From the NCBI GenBank assembly GCA_020846535.1, contig JADLDR010000083.1, positions 1-42,533 on the forward strand: a stretch of DNA of 42,533 bases, read 5' to 3'. The translations under genes were made by a program, and so were the position numbers. Below the pieces are notes generated by a model. It did not search any database, was not told the DNA's origin, and was given only the letters and a program-made list of their open reading frames with translations. Shown in pieces: positions 17,161 to 25,824 of this stretch. Each line of letters opens with the position of its first letter. The first letter of the stretch is position 1. The DNA is from Armatimonadota bacterium (lineage in GTDB: Bacteria; Armatimonadota; JADLDR01).

Positions 17161-17184
17161 GGGGCAGACACACAGGTCTGCCCC
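17161..17184. repeat. GGGGCAGAC hairpin between recR and convergent gene
   Basis: GGGGCAGAC (17161-17169) pairs with GTCTGCCCC (17176-17184) around a 6-base loop, flanked by GT and TAC as in related hairpins elsewhere in the window. It could terminate transcription from both sides but lacks a clear T-run. Confidence 0.6.
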
Positions 17185-17200
17185 TACAGTTTTCCCGGCG

Positions 17201-18055
17201 CTATCTTTCTTTTTGCAAGAACATCCACCACTGGGGATCGAACCCTTCGAAGACGACCTCCTGGCACGGCAAGCCGGATTCCTGCATCCACCGGCGGGTC
17301 AGGGGGATCATATCGTGGAAAAGCCGGGCGGGAAACTCCGGATTCTTCCGGTGGCCGTCCCAGGTGAAGTGGTCGAAGATCAGCCAGCCGCCCGGTTCGG
17401 TCACTGCCAGAGCGGCCTTGATGCAGGCCAGAAGCTCCGGCTTGCCCTTTTCCCAGCGGCCCCCTCCGGCGACCTCGGCCAGCCAGGAAATCATCGTCAT
17501 CTCATGGGGCCACCAGTCCACAGTGCGCGTATCGATCCCCCTGGGTTCAGCGACGGCTGTTTGCAGGATATCGTTGACCGCATGGTGGAAAGCTACCGCA
17601 TTGAGCGAACCGGGCTGGAACCTCTCGCCCACACGGATAGCGTTCTCTTCGATAATCTCAGCCTCCACCGGCAGATGGGCTACCTCATCCTTGAACTGCG
17701 CCGTCAGAGGCCGGTTGAGGTTGATGCCGGTGTAGCGGCCCCTGTTTTGAGTGTGAAGATAGAGCGCAATGAGGGCAGGCGGGCTTCCGCCGGCGCAGAC
17801 CTCCAGAAGCCGGGCGTCTTCTGGAAGCCCCACCGCCCGGTACGCGCTAAGCCACTGGAGGGTCAGCACAGCAAAGGACAGCCGCTTCGGATGCGGTAGG
17901 CTGGCTATCGGCATGGGCCGCGCCTCCTCCTCTTGTAGAACGGTCACAAGCTCATCATCGGACAGAGCGGCGATCTCCTGACGGAAGTCCTCCCGCCAGG
18001 CGCGATCCCACAGGCCGCTTCGCAAACCCTCGAACATTTCCTGAACCGTAATCAA
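17201..18055 (-). CDS. SAM-dependent methyltransferase-like protein
   Basis: A 284-residue soluble protein. The central part has a class I methyltransferase pattern: motif I-like LLEVCAGGSPPALIAL (about 82-97), an acidic/asparagine turn in YTGINLN, SLNAVAFHHAVND as the post-II strand, and GGWLIFDHF as a later strand. Flanking regions are helical. Histidine and tryptophan are frequent near the C-terminus (FDPQWWMFLQ). The start codon is TTG at 18055, chosen because GGAGG lies 6 bases before it. It is a single gene convergent with recR. The substrate is unknown, and the binding loop is atypical, so catalytic activity is not certain. Confidence 0.6.
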   Translation of the reverse strand: MITVQEMFEGLRSGLWDRAWREDFRQEIAALSDDELVTVLQEEEARPMPIASLPHPKRLSFAVLTLQWLSAYRAVGLPEDARLLEVCAGGSPPALIALYLHTQNRGRYTGINLNRPLTAQFKDEVAHLPVEAEIIEENAIRVGERFQPGSLNAVAFHHAVNDILQTAVAEPRGIDTRTVDWWPHEMTMISWLAEVAGGGRWEKGKPELLACIKAALAVTEPGGWLIFDHFTWDGHRKNPEFPARLFHDMIPLTRRWMQESGLPCQEVVFEGFDPQWWMFLQKER

Positions 18056-18069
18056 ATTGAGCCTCCGTT

Positions 18070-18205
18070 TGTGCAGCGATGCAGTCCGCGAGGAGCGAAA
18101 GCTCCGAAACCATCTCCGGCCTCATATAAGCATGAAGCTATCCGGATGCTTGAGAACTTAGAGGCCGCTTGGCTTCGCTGTCAGGCCGCATCGCTGGATA
18201 TATTC
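18070..18205. repeat. REP-like dispersed repeat (GAGGAGCG family), partial
   Basis: The first 45 bases (containing GCGAGGAGCGAAAG) closely match those at 32917-32957. The far side (about 18160-18200, GGCTTCGCTGTCAGGCCGCA) is a degenerate counterpart of the inverted arm there. It lies just upstream of the methyltransferase-like gene. Confidence 0.45.
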
Positions 18206-18624
18206 TCCGAGAAGGGTCTATATACTTCCCAGAGGCTGGCATGAGCAACCCCCCAACCCCAGGCAAGGGTAGGTAAGGATCGCGAGAGTTGCCCAGCGCA
18301 TCGAAATCTGTCCCAATAACATAACCATATAACGGGCTATGGAGGCAGAGGATGCGCTGGCCGAAAGTATTGTATCAGATGCAAGGGGCGATTGCCCAGC
18401 ACTCGGGGTATTTATGGCCTGCTGTGCGCCGTTGCTGCGGTGGGGGCTGTCCTGGGGGCCGGGGGAGACCCTGGCGCTGGCGGTGGACACGGCGATCCAT
18501 ACGGGTTGAAGGGGATCCCCCGCACCCGGCAAGCTCAAATATAGAGGAATTTTCGGCGCTTTTATCGAATCGAGGAATACGTTATTGATAAGAATGAAAC
18601 AAGGGCGTTTTTCGCCGGGAGGCG
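18206..18624. other. Intergenic stretch, no confident gene
   Basis: About 420 bases before the broken oxidoreductase. One ATG frame (18339-18509, 56 codons) has no recognised product and only a weak upstream context. No RNA fold or clear promoter stands out. It may hold a decayed gene, in keeping with the neighbouring pseudogene. Confidence 0.35.
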
Positions 18625-19672
18625 ATGAATTTGGAAACACCGGCGCAGATGGCGTTTATCGGGTGCGGGGCCATGTGACGGCCAACCTCTACCCGGCTCT
18701 GGACCCGATTCCCTGGGTGTACCTGGTGGCCGCATGCGATTTGAAGGAAGATCTGGCCCGCAGGAACACCCGGCGGCTTGGGGCAAGAGCCTGGTACACG
18801 GATATGGATAAAATGCTGACCGAATCGGGAGCCGAAGGGGTGCTGGCGGTGGGCGACCCGCAGATGCATGTCACCGTGGGGCCGGAGGTCTTGAAGCGCG
18901 GCCTGCCTCTTTTTGTGGAGAAGCCTTCGGCCATCGATACAGAAGAGGCGAGGAAACTGGCTCAGGCCGCGGAAAAGCCGGAACCTTCGGCATGGTGGCC
19001 TTTATGAAACGGTTCTCCGCAGTCTACCGCATGGCGAAGCATTTCTGCGAGCAGGAGGAGTTCGGGAGCTTGCAGGCGATGGAGGCCAAGTTCGCGCAGG
19101 GGCCGTATCCGGCCATCTGGGGCATCGAATCGCCTGCCCTCAGCTTTCTGACCGGGCAGGTGGTGCATATTTTCGACCTCATCCGCTTCTTCGGAGGAAA
19201 TGTGGTGGAGGTCTATGCGTCCTACCGGGATGTCGCCCCGCAGAAATTCGCCTTTCTGGCCAACGTCACCCTCGAAAGCGGCGCGGCCGGCTTGCTGAAC
19301 CTGAATAGCCTGGACATGCGCGCCCCCTGGCGCGATTTCGAGGAGCGGGTGACGCTGACCGGCAACGAGCATCTCCTGGTAGCGGAAGATATACTCTCTC
19401 TGCGCTACCATGCGGCCCGGGGCTGGCTGGACATTCCCGGCCTGGGCATCGGGAAGGCCCACTGCGAGTGGCGGCCCACCGGCCCCTCGGCCCTGAAAAC
19501 GGAGTTCCTGATCGGCTATCAGGGAGAAATCGAGCATTTCGCGCGGCGCGTTCGCTCAGGGAGCAATCCCGGCCCCGACCTGTGGGACGGCCTGGAAGCC
19601 CTTAAAATCACCGAAGTGGTCTGGGAAAGCGCCCGCAACCACGCGCCCGTCAGAATAATGCCTGAGCGTTAA
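18625..19672 (+). pseudogene. Gfo/Idh/MocA-family oxidoreductase with two frameshifts
   Basis: NAD(P)-dependent sugar or inositol dehydrogenase-like protein. A good start (GGGAGG then ATG at 18625) gives MNLETPAQMAFIGCG, the beginning of a Rossmann fold, but the frame then hits a stop. Adding one G to the run at 18667-18670 continues GGHVTANLYPALDPIPWVYL, then LFVEKPSAID with the family EKP motif. A second one-base loss near 18973-18979 breaks the frame again; restoring it gives AEKAGTFGMVAFMKRF and the rest of the C-terminal domain to 19672. The restored product is about 349 residues, the normal family length. Both losses fall in or beside short purine runs, so a sequencing error is as possible as real decay. 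Confidence 0.8.
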
Positions 19673-19700
19673 GCGCGAAGTCAGTGTCAGGGGATAGGGA

Positions 19701-19756
19701 TTAGGGTGTAGGGGTTAGGCCGTGCGCTATTCTATACCCTAACCCCTACACCCTAA
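19701..19756. repeat. Telomere-like perfect hairpin
   Basis: TTAGGGTGTAGGGGTTAGG (19701-19719) is perfectly complementary to 19738-19756, a 19-bp stem with an 18-base loop. There is no T-run, so it is not a typical terminator. It lies between the oxidoreductase pseudogene and the membrane protein gene. Related TAGGG-rich strings occur at 28481 and 42359. Confidence 0.7.
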
Positions 19757-19849
19757 AATGAAGGGAAAAGGGGGAAGAGGCCTCTATCCGGTATACCGCA
19801 GATGCCGGGGAGAAACGGACAATAACGGGATCGCAGGAGGTATCAAACG

Positions 19850-21001
19850 ATGAATCGAGGCTTGCAGACCAGCCCGCCGTCTCAGGCGAACGAACGAATC
19901 AACCCGAAGCCGCAGTGGCTCATCACGCTCCAGGATCGAGCGATGCTCGTGTTCTCGATCTCGGTGGTCGTCTACCTGGTCGCTTTCATCTACCTGCTTT
20001 ATGGCGCTTTCAGCGGCCAGCTTCTCACAGCGCACAACCTGCCGCTCAAAGACCAGGCTCGCGTAATGGTAAATATTGCGCTAGCTTCCAAAGTATTGTG
20101 GTGGTCGCTCCTCATCTGGGTGGTCGCGCTCTGCATCCGCAACTATCAGGATGAGTCTCTGGGCTACCTGATCCTGCTTCTCACCGCCGGGCTGTATTAT
20201 GGGATGCCGATGCTTCTGTCCTATCTGGTGGAATCGAGGGGGCTGCGGGCGAACGGCGCGGTCATCCTCCTCGCCGGGCAGTTTCGCAATATGGCAATCC
20301 CGACCTTCGGGATTGCCATATTGTTTATCGCGATGGACCTGGTGCAGCGTATTCAACTCAGCTTCGAGCGGGCCAAATACAAGCCGGCAGACCCGATTTT
20401 GAAAAATCCAAATGCCGGGACCGAGCCGAAGCATGCCTCCATCCTGGGGAAATGCTGGGATCTACCTTACTGTGAGAAGTATATCCGAGAGAAGTGCCCG
20501 CGCTTTCTCGAGAAAACCGCCTGCTGGCGCAAGAAAGCGGGCTGCATGTGTGATGACAGCATCGTCCTGAAAGCCATGATGTCCGATGCGACCAACCAGG
20601 CGACCGCGCAGAAGATGGCCTCCCTGTTCGTGAGCAAGTCGGGCAACGGGCCGGCCCAGCGCGGCAAGGCCCGGTGCGTCAAATGCCAGATTTTCCTGGA
20701 ACACCAGAAGCAAAAATACCGGTTGCTCAGCCCGCTCGTCTTTCCCATTGCCATTGTGCTTTTTTACGAGTACCTGCCCTACCTGCGGGGGGCGTATTTC
20801 AACTCGTTGACCTGGATGGACCGCTTTGTCGCCAATCTTTCCTTCCAGGCTTCGCACAACATCGCAGGCGGTACCCAGGTGATCGCCGATATATCCCAAT
20901 CCGGCTTCGCCATGTGGACGGTGCTTGCCTGCGTTCTGATCATGTTCATCGCCGTCGGCGTCCAGTTGATGGACTATCTGATACTGAAGCTCAAGCTGTA
21001 G
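19850..21001 (+). CDS. Multi-pass membrane protein with eight-cysteine cytoplasmic-type domain
   Basis: A 383-residue protein of no family I can name. Hydrophobic segments lie at about 32-54, 80-97, 104-126, 147-166, 292-308 and 353-378. Between the fourth and fifth is a hydrophilic domain (about 170-290) with cysteines at 202, 208, 216, 225, 232, 234, 276 and 279, including C-W-x4-C-x7-C-P and two close pairs (C-x-C, C-x2-C). The first part resembles small two-CW-type domains. This suggests binding of zinc or an Fe-S cluster. The start follows AGGAGG. It is followed by a hairpin, then the PPK2 gene on the same strand. No function is proposed beyond a membrane-anchored metal or redox module. 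Confidence 0.7.
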   Translation: MNRGLQTSPPSQANERINPKPQWLITLQDRAMLVFSISVVVYLVAFIYLLYGAFSGQLLTAHNLPLKDQARVMVNIALASKVLWWSLLIWVVALCIRNYQDESLGYLILLLTAGLYYGMPMLLSYLVESRGLRANGAVILLAGQFRNMAIPTFGIAILFIAMDLVQRIQLSFERAKYKPADPILKNPNAGTEPKHASILGKCWDLPYCEKYIREKCPRFLEKTACWRKKAGCMCDDSIVLKAMMSDATNQATAQKMASLFVSKSGNGPAQRGKARCVKCQIFLEHQKQKYRLLSPLVFPIAIVLFYEYLPYLRGAYFNSLTWMDRFVANLSFQASHNIAGGTQVIADISQSGFAMWTVLACVLIMFIAVGVQLMDYLILKLKL

Positions 21002-21025
21002 CTTTCTGCGCTGCGCATTTGAATA

Positions 21026-21050
21026 GGGGCAGCCTCCAGGAGGCTGCCCC
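21026..21050. repeat. GGGGCAGCCT hairpin before the PPK2 gene
   Basis: GGGGCAGCCT (21026-21035) pairs with AGGCTGCCCC (21041-21050) around CCAGG. Same family as the hairpins at 17161 and 39122. It follows a stop codon and may end transcription of the membrane protein gene. Confidence 0.6.
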
Positions 21051-21103
21051 TGCGAATGCCAGGCGCGGGCATTCTGATCCTGTTTGCGAGGAGGAAAAAG
21101 ACC

Positions 21104-21940
21104 GTGCCCTATACCTATAAGCTCGATCACCCTCAAAAGGCTCGGCTCAGCGATTACGATCCGGATTACCATGCCGGGATGCGAAAAGAAGAGGCCGAGG
21201 AGGAATTGGCCTACCTGCGAGACGAACTGGCCGACCTTCAAGAACTCCTCTACGGGGCGGGGACACACAGCGTCCTGATCGTCTTGCAGGGCCGGGACAC
21301 CAGCGGTAAAGACGGCACGATCAAGCATGTGATGGCAAACATCAATCCACAGGGCTGTCAGGTCACCTCCTTCAAGGCTCCGACACCTGACGAACTTGCC
21401 CATGATTTCTTGTGGCGGATTCACCGCCATACGCCCGCTAAAGGGATGATCGGAATATTCAACCGCTCCCACTATGAGGATGTGCTGGTGGTGCGGGTGC
21501 ATCGCCTCGCTCCGGAATCGGTCTGGAAGAAGCGGTTCGACCATATCGACGATTTCGAGAGAATGCTGGCCGACCACAACACCATCCTCATCAAATTGTG
21601 CCTCCATATCAGCAAAAACGAGCAAAAGGAGCGCCTGCTAGCCCGTGAAGAGGATCCCGCCAAAGCCTGGAAGCTGGCCGCGGGAGACTGGCAGGAGCGC
21701 CCTTACTGGGACGCCTACACCGAAGCCTATGAGGACGCCCTGGGCCGGTGCGCTTCCCTACAGGCCCCCTGGCATATCGTCCCCGCCAACCACAAATGGT
21801 TCCGCAACCTGGCCGTCGCCCATACCCTCGTCGAAACCCTCCAGCCCTACCGCCAAGAATGGCAGTCCGCCCTGGACGAAACGGGCCGCAAAGCTCTTGC
21901 CGAACTCAGGGGAGTCAAAGCAAGATTGGGCGAGGGGTAG
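21104..21940 (+). CDS. ppk2: Polyphosphate kinase 2 family protein
   Basis: PPK2 enzymes transfer phosphate between polyphosphate and nucleotides in the cytoplasm. The 278-residue protein has Walker A in VLQGRDTSGKDGTIKHV (about 66-82), Walker B region FNRSHYEDVLVVRVH, and the lid/late motifs HISKNEQKERL and WHIVPANHKWFRN. The start and pattern (YKLDHP, LQELLYGAGTHSVL, DHIDDFERML) are most like class III enzymes, which phosphorylate AMP and ADP; class is inferred. A GTG start at 21104 is chosen because GAGGAGGA lies 8 bases upstream. The in-frame ATG at 21056 lies just beyond the hairpin and has no good site. Confidence 0.92.
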   Translation: MPYTYKLDHPQKARLSDYDPDYHAGMRKEEAEEELAYLRDELADLQELLYGAGTHSVLIVLQGRDTSGKDGTIKHVMANINPQGCQVTSFKAPTPDELAHDFLWRIHRHTPAKGMIGIFNRSHYEDVLVVRVHRLAPESVWKKRFDHIDDFERMLADHNTILIKLCLHISKNEQKERLLAREEDPAKAWKLAAGDWQERPYWDAYTEAYEDALGRCASLQAPWHIVPANHKWFRNLAVAHTLVETLQPYRQEWQSALDETGRKALAELRGVKARLGEG

Positions 21941-22110
21941 GGGATTTTCGGGACGCCACCCATAGGTATCCAGATCAGGTTTTGGGGGATCCGGGTATTT
22001 CCAATGCCCGGCGATGCCAGGACCGGCTGATTCCCCTTATCTTGATCGCCATGGGGATCTCCTCTCGGCCTCTCTTGCTATAAGAGGCTTTGCGCCTGTT
22101 TCCTCTTCAG

Positions 22111-22164
22111 GAAACAAACATTTAATCTCCGTGTAACACGCCGGAAACATTTCTCCTGTATCAT
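22111..22164 (+). promoter_or_regulatory. glnA control region with GlnR-like box
   Basis: GTAAC (22133-22137), six bases, then GAAAC (22144-22148) fits the actinobacterial OmpR-type GlnR half-site pair gTnAC-n6-GaAAC. Another GAAAC lies exactly 22 bases upstream of the GTAAC (22111). A -10-like TATCAT is at 22159-22164 with no -35 box at the right distance, so the pair sits where an activator would act. The regulator is not in the window. Confidence 0.45.
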
Positions 22165-22194
22165 GAGAATAACCGTTCTGATGAGGAGGAGACA

Positions 22195-23610
22195 ATGGCC
22201 GCTAAAGATGTGATTGCGCTGGCGCAGGAGAAAGGTATTCAGATCGTCGATGTGCTGTTTACCGACCTGCCGGGCGTCTGGCAGCATTTTTCCATCGGGA
22301 TCGATTCGCTGGATGAGGATCTTTTCGAGGAGGGCATCGGATTCGACGGATCGAGCATCCGGGGCTTCCAGAAGATCCATGAATCCGATATGCTGCTCAT
22401 CCCGGACCCCGACACCGCCTTTATCGACCCGTTCTTTCAGGTGCCCACGCTGCACCTGATCTGCGATGTGGTCGACCCCATCACCCGTGAGAACTACTCT
22501 CGCGATCCCCGCCACGTGGCCCGGAAGGCCGAAAATTATATGAAGTCCTCCGGGATCGCCGATATCGCCTACTTCGGTCCGGAAGCGGAGTTCTTTATCC
22601 TGGACGATGTGCGCTTCGAGCAGACCTCCCATTCCGCCTTCTATGCCCTCGACTCCTCCGAAGGAGCCTGGAACACGGGTAGGGACGAGTGCGGCAACTT
22701 GGGCTACAAGGTGCGCTACAAGGAAGGCTACTTCCCCGTCCCTCCCACCGACCAGTTCCAGGACCTGCGGAGCGAGATGTTCCTGACCTTGAAAGAGGCC
22801 GGCGTGAGCTGCGAGGTGCAGCACCACGAGGTGGCGACCGCCGGGCAGTCCGAAATCGATATGAAATACGGCACTCTCCTCAAGATGGGCGACAATGTGA
22901 TGAAGTATAAATACGTCATCAAGAATGTGGCCCGCAAGAACGGGAAGACCGTCACCTTCATGCCCAAACCGCTCTTTCTGGACAACGGCTCCGGGATGCA
23001 CACCCACCAGTCGCTCTGGCGCGGTGAAACCAACCTTTTCTACAGCGAAACCGGCTACGGGGGCCTGAGCCAGACCGCCATCTACTATATCGGCGGCCTG
23101 CTCAAACACGCGGCCTCCATCCTCGCCTTCGCCGCTCCGTCCACCAACTCCTACCGCCGCCTGGTTCCCGGCTACGAAGCGCCGATCAACCTGATCTATT
23201 CCCAGCGCAACCGGAGCGCCTGCATTCGCATTCCGATGTATTCCAGCAGCCCGAAGGCCAAGCGAATCGAATTCCGCCCGCCGGACCCCACCGCTAACCC
23301 CTACCTGGCCTTTTCCGCCATGCTGATGGCCGGACTGGACGGCATCCAGAACCGCATTACACCGCCCGACCCCATGGATAGAGACCTCTACGAACTGGAG
23401 CCGGAGGAATACCGCGATATCAAGCACACGCCCGGCTCTCTTGCCGAGGTGCTGAATGCGCTGGAGGCCGACCACGACTTTCTCCTGAAAGGCGGCGTCT
23501 TCACCCCTGACCTGATCGAAAACTATATCGCCTACAAGCGTGAAAAGGAAGTGGATGCCGTCGCCTTGAGGCCGCATCCCTACGAGTTCCACCTCTATTT
23601 CGATATATAG
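22195..23610 (+). CDS. glnA: Glutamine synthetase, type I
   Basis: Joins ammonia and glutamate with ATP; cytoplasmic dodecamer in known GSI enzymes. The 471 residues match the usual length. Signatures are FDGSSIRGF, the active-site strand [20 protein letters not shown], and the ATP-binding run from [10 protein letters not shown] to [18 protein letters not shown] Tyr in [10 protein letters not shown] is at the adenylylation position of GSI-beta enzymes, so control by GlnE is possible, although glnE is not in the window. A strong GAGGAGGAG site precedes ATG 22195. It heads a nitrogen cluster with amt, glnB and glnD on the same strand. Confidence 0.97.
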   Translation: MAAKDVIALAQEKGIQIVDVLFTDLPGVWQHFSIGIDSLDEDLFEEGIGFDGSSIRGFQKIHESDMLLIPDPDTAFIDPFFQVPTLHLICDVVDPITRENYSRDPRHVARKAENYMKSSGIADIAYFGPEAEFFILDDVRFEQTSHSAFYALDSSEGAWNTGRDECGNLGYKVRYKEGYFPVPPTDQFQDLRSEMFLTLKEAGVSCEVQHHEVATAGQSEIDMKYGTLLKMGDNVMKYKYVIKNVARKNGKTVTFMPKPLFLDNGSGMHTHQSLWRGETNLFYSETGYGGLSQTAIYYIGGLLKHAASILAFAAPSTNSYRRLVPGYEAPINLIYSQRNRSACIRIPMYSSSPKAKRIEFRPPDPTANPYLAFSAMLMAGLDGIQNRITPPDPMDRDLYELEPEEYRDIKHTPGSLAEVLNALEADHDFLLKGGVFTPDLIENYIAYKREKEVDAVALRPHPYEFHLYFDI

Positions 23611-23657
23611 TCCTGCGCTGGACAGACAATCCGAGCGCCTATCGAAATCCACTTGGC

Positions 23658-23703
23658 GCAAGGGCGCACGACAAAGCGAAACCGGGCCGTCGTGCGCCCT
23701 TGC
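23658..23703 (+). terminator. Long hairpin between glnA and amt
   Basis: GCAAGGGCGCACGAC (23658-23672) pairs perfectly over 15 bp with 23689-23703, around a 16-base loop, and is followed by TTTAC. The short T-run makes it a weak terminator or attenuator that could separate glnA from amt expression. It lies only 28 bases before the amt start. Confidence 0.6.
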
Positions 23704-23730
23704 TTTACATCAAGATAGAAAGGCATGTGG

Positions 23731-25362
23731 ATGAAAGCTATTCTGATCATCGCTGTGGCTCTCTTGACGTTGACGATGTGCCTGCCCGCTTGGTCCGGGG
23801 ATGCGGGCGGAGCGGCGACCGGGTCGGCCCGCGATATTGTCGGCTCGACCGCGAACGCCCCGACTGCGGACGACCTGAAAAGCGCCGTCAAGACGGAACC
23901 TTTCGCTATGAAAGTGGCCGATGCCGTCGGGCAAAACCGGATCGCCATCAACCTGATGTGGATACTGCTCACCGGATTTCTGGTGATGTTCATGCAGGCC
24001 GGCTTCGCGATGGTGGAAACGGGTTTCTGCCGCGCCAAAAACGCCGCCCATACTATGATGATGAATTTCATGGTTTATCCCGTCGGGATTCTCTCGTTCT
24101 GGGCCTGTGGCTTTGCCCTGATGTTCGGCGGGGCCACCGCTGTCGCCAACCTGGGAGGAACGGCCCCCCTGGCAAGCGGGCAGGAGTTCACCGTCCATCT
24201 CTTCGGCAAGCCATTCGGCCTCTTCGGGACGAAAGGTTTCTTCCTGGGCGGGGACACCTATGATGTGGCCGTCTACGCCCTGTTCCTCTTCCAGATGGTC
24301 TTTATGGATACGGCCCTCACCATTCCCACAGGCGCGATGGCGGAGCGGTGGAAGTTTGCCTCCTTTCTGGCCTACGGCCCGGTGATGGGTATGGTGATCT
24401 ACCCGCTGTTCGGCAACTGGGCCTGGGGGGGCGGCTGGCTGGCCGCGCTGGGAACCAATTTCGGCCTGGGGCACGGCTATGTTGATTTCGCCGGTTCGGG
24501 CGTGGTGCATGCCGTCGGGGGGATGGTCGGCCTGGCCGGGGCGATGCTGCTCGGTCCGCGCATCGGCAAGTATAATAAGGATGGTTCCGCCAACCCCATT
24601 GTCGGGCACGATATCCCGATGGCGATAGTGGGAACCCTGATCCTGGCCTTCGGCTGGTTCGGCTTCAACCCGGGCAGCGCCCTGGGCGCATCGGGCGCGG
24701 GGAACCTGCGGATCGGTGTCGTGGCTGCGGTAACGATGCTAGCCTCCGCCTCCGGCGCGATGACCGCCATGATCTATATGTGCAAAACGGCGGGAAAACC
24801 CGATCCCACCATGGTGGTCAACGGTATGCTTGCAGGTCTGGTCGCCATCACCGCAGCTTCCGGCTTCGTAGGCGCAGGGGCGGCGGTCATCATCGGCGGG
24901 ATTGCGGGCGTGTTGGTCTGCGTGGCGGTTCGTGCGCTGGATCGTGTCCATGTGGACGATCCGGTGGGCGCGGTAGCGGTCCACGGCGTCAACGGACTAT
25001 GGGGCGTGCTGGCGGTCGGTCTCTTTGCGGACGGCTCTTTCGGAGATAGATGGAACGGCGTCTCCGGCCCGGTGCGGGGCCTTTTCTACGGCGATGCCGG
25101 GCAGCTTGCGGCCCAGCTTGTCGGGGCGGTCACGGCGGTGGTTTGGGCTTTCGGGGTCGGCTGGCTGGCGCTCAAGGTCATCGCTAAAGTGGTCGGGCTG
25201 CGCTCGAACCTTGAGGACGAGATCGGCGGCCTCGATCTGCCGGAGGTGGGGGCGGAAGCCTATCCCTCTTTCCCGCAGATGGAAGGCCCGGTCGGAGGAA
25301 CGGGGCTGCACCTGCCTGCTCCGCGGCCTCTGAACCTGAAACCGGCTCGGGAGACGGAATAA
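23731..25362 (+). CDS. amt: Ammonium transporter (Amt family)
   Basis: Inner-membrane ammonium channel, 543 residues. It begins with a signal-like helix (MKAILIIAVALLTLTMCLPAWS). A polar stretch of about 40 residues follows, then about eleven membrane segments. Family marks are GFAMVETGFCRAKNAAHTMMMN, the first pore histidine in GSGVVHAVGG, GWFGFNPGSAL, and the second in VAVHGVNGLWG. The C-terminal tail (about 485-543) is longer than in E. coli AmtB (about 428 residues in total) and proline-rich; its first part would contact PII. ATG 23731 is preferred because AGAAAGG is 7 bases upstream; an in-frame ATG at 23725 overlaps that site. PII is encoded just after, as usual for the pair. Confidence 0.95.
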   Translation: MKAILIIAVALLTLTMCLPAWSGDAGGAATGSARDIVGSTANAPTADDLKSAVKTEPFAMKVADAVGQNRIAINLMWILLTGFLVMFMQAGFAMVETGFCRAKNAAHTMMMNFMVYPVGILSFWACGFALMFGGATAVANLGGTAPLASGQEFTVHLFGKPFGLFGTKGFFLGGDTYDVAVYALFLFQMVFMDTALTIPTGAMAERWKFASFLAYGPVMGMVIYPLFGNWAWGGGWLAALGTNFGLGHGYVDFAGSGVVHAVGGMVGLAGAMLLGPRIGKYNKDGSANPIVGHDIPMAIVGTLILAFGWFGFNPGSALGASGAGNLRIGVVAAVTMLASASGAMTAMIYMCKTAGKPDPTMVVNGMLAGLVAITAASGFVGAGAAVIIGGIAGVLVCVAVRALDRVHVDDPVGAVAVHGVNGLWGVLAVGLFADGSFGDRWNGVSGPVRGLFYGDAGQLAAQLVGAVTAVVWAFGVGWLALKVIAKVVGLRSNLEDEIGGLDLPEVGAEAYPSFPQMEGPVGGTGLHLPAPRPLNLKPARETE

Positions 25363-25399
25363 AGGCGGCGCATAAGCCGTTGGCGATACGGAGGATGGA

Positions 25400-25741
25400 A
25401 TGGTCAAAGTGGAAGCGGTCATCCGGCCCGACCGGCTGGAAGCGGTCAAGGAGGCCCTGGATGAGATCGGAGTGCGGGGCCTGACTGTGATCCAGGTTCT
25501 GGGCTGCGGCAAGCAGAAAGGCTACACCCGCCACTACCGGGGCGCGGAATACGTGGTGCAGCTTCTCGAAAAGGTCAAAATCGAAACCGTTGTCGAATAT
25601 TCCCAGGTGGAGGATGTGGTCGATACCATCGTTTCCGCCGCCCGCACCGGCGAAATCGGGGACGGCAAAATCTTCCTCACCCAGATCGATGACGCTGTAC
25701 GCATCCGCACCGGAGAACGGGGGCAGCAGGCGCTTTCGTGA
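25400..25741 (+). CDS. glnB: Nitrogen regulatory protein PII
   Basis: Trimeric signal protein that senses 2-oxoglutarate and ATP/ADP and controls Amt, glutamine synthetase modification and regulators. The 113 residues match GlnB/GlnK. The T-loop reads CGKQKGYTRHYRGAEYVVQL with the uridylylated Tyr at position 51 conserved (RGAEY), and the C-terminal signature is GEIGDGKIFL and IRIRTGE. A GGAGG site lies before ATG 25400. The location 37 bases after amt suggests GlnK-like use, blocking the Amt channel when nitrogen is plentiful; GlnB and GlnK cannot be told apart by sequence alone. Confidence 0.96.
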   Translation: MVKVEAVIRPDRLEAVKEALDEIGVRGLTVIQVLGCGKQKGYTRHYRGAEYVVQLLEKVKIETVVEYSQVEDVVDTIVSAARTGEIGDGKIFLTQIDDAVRIRTGERGQQALS

Positions 25742-25824
25742 GGGGATGCTTTTTTGAACTACAGATGAACACCGACCAGAACGGATAAAACGGATGTTTC
25801 GAGGGTTGGCTTCTCTTATCTCTT

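Noticed and set aside
18339..18509. Small gene of 56 codons before the oxidoreductase
   Set aside because: No recognised product, weak ribosome site and odd composition; kept only as intergenic content.
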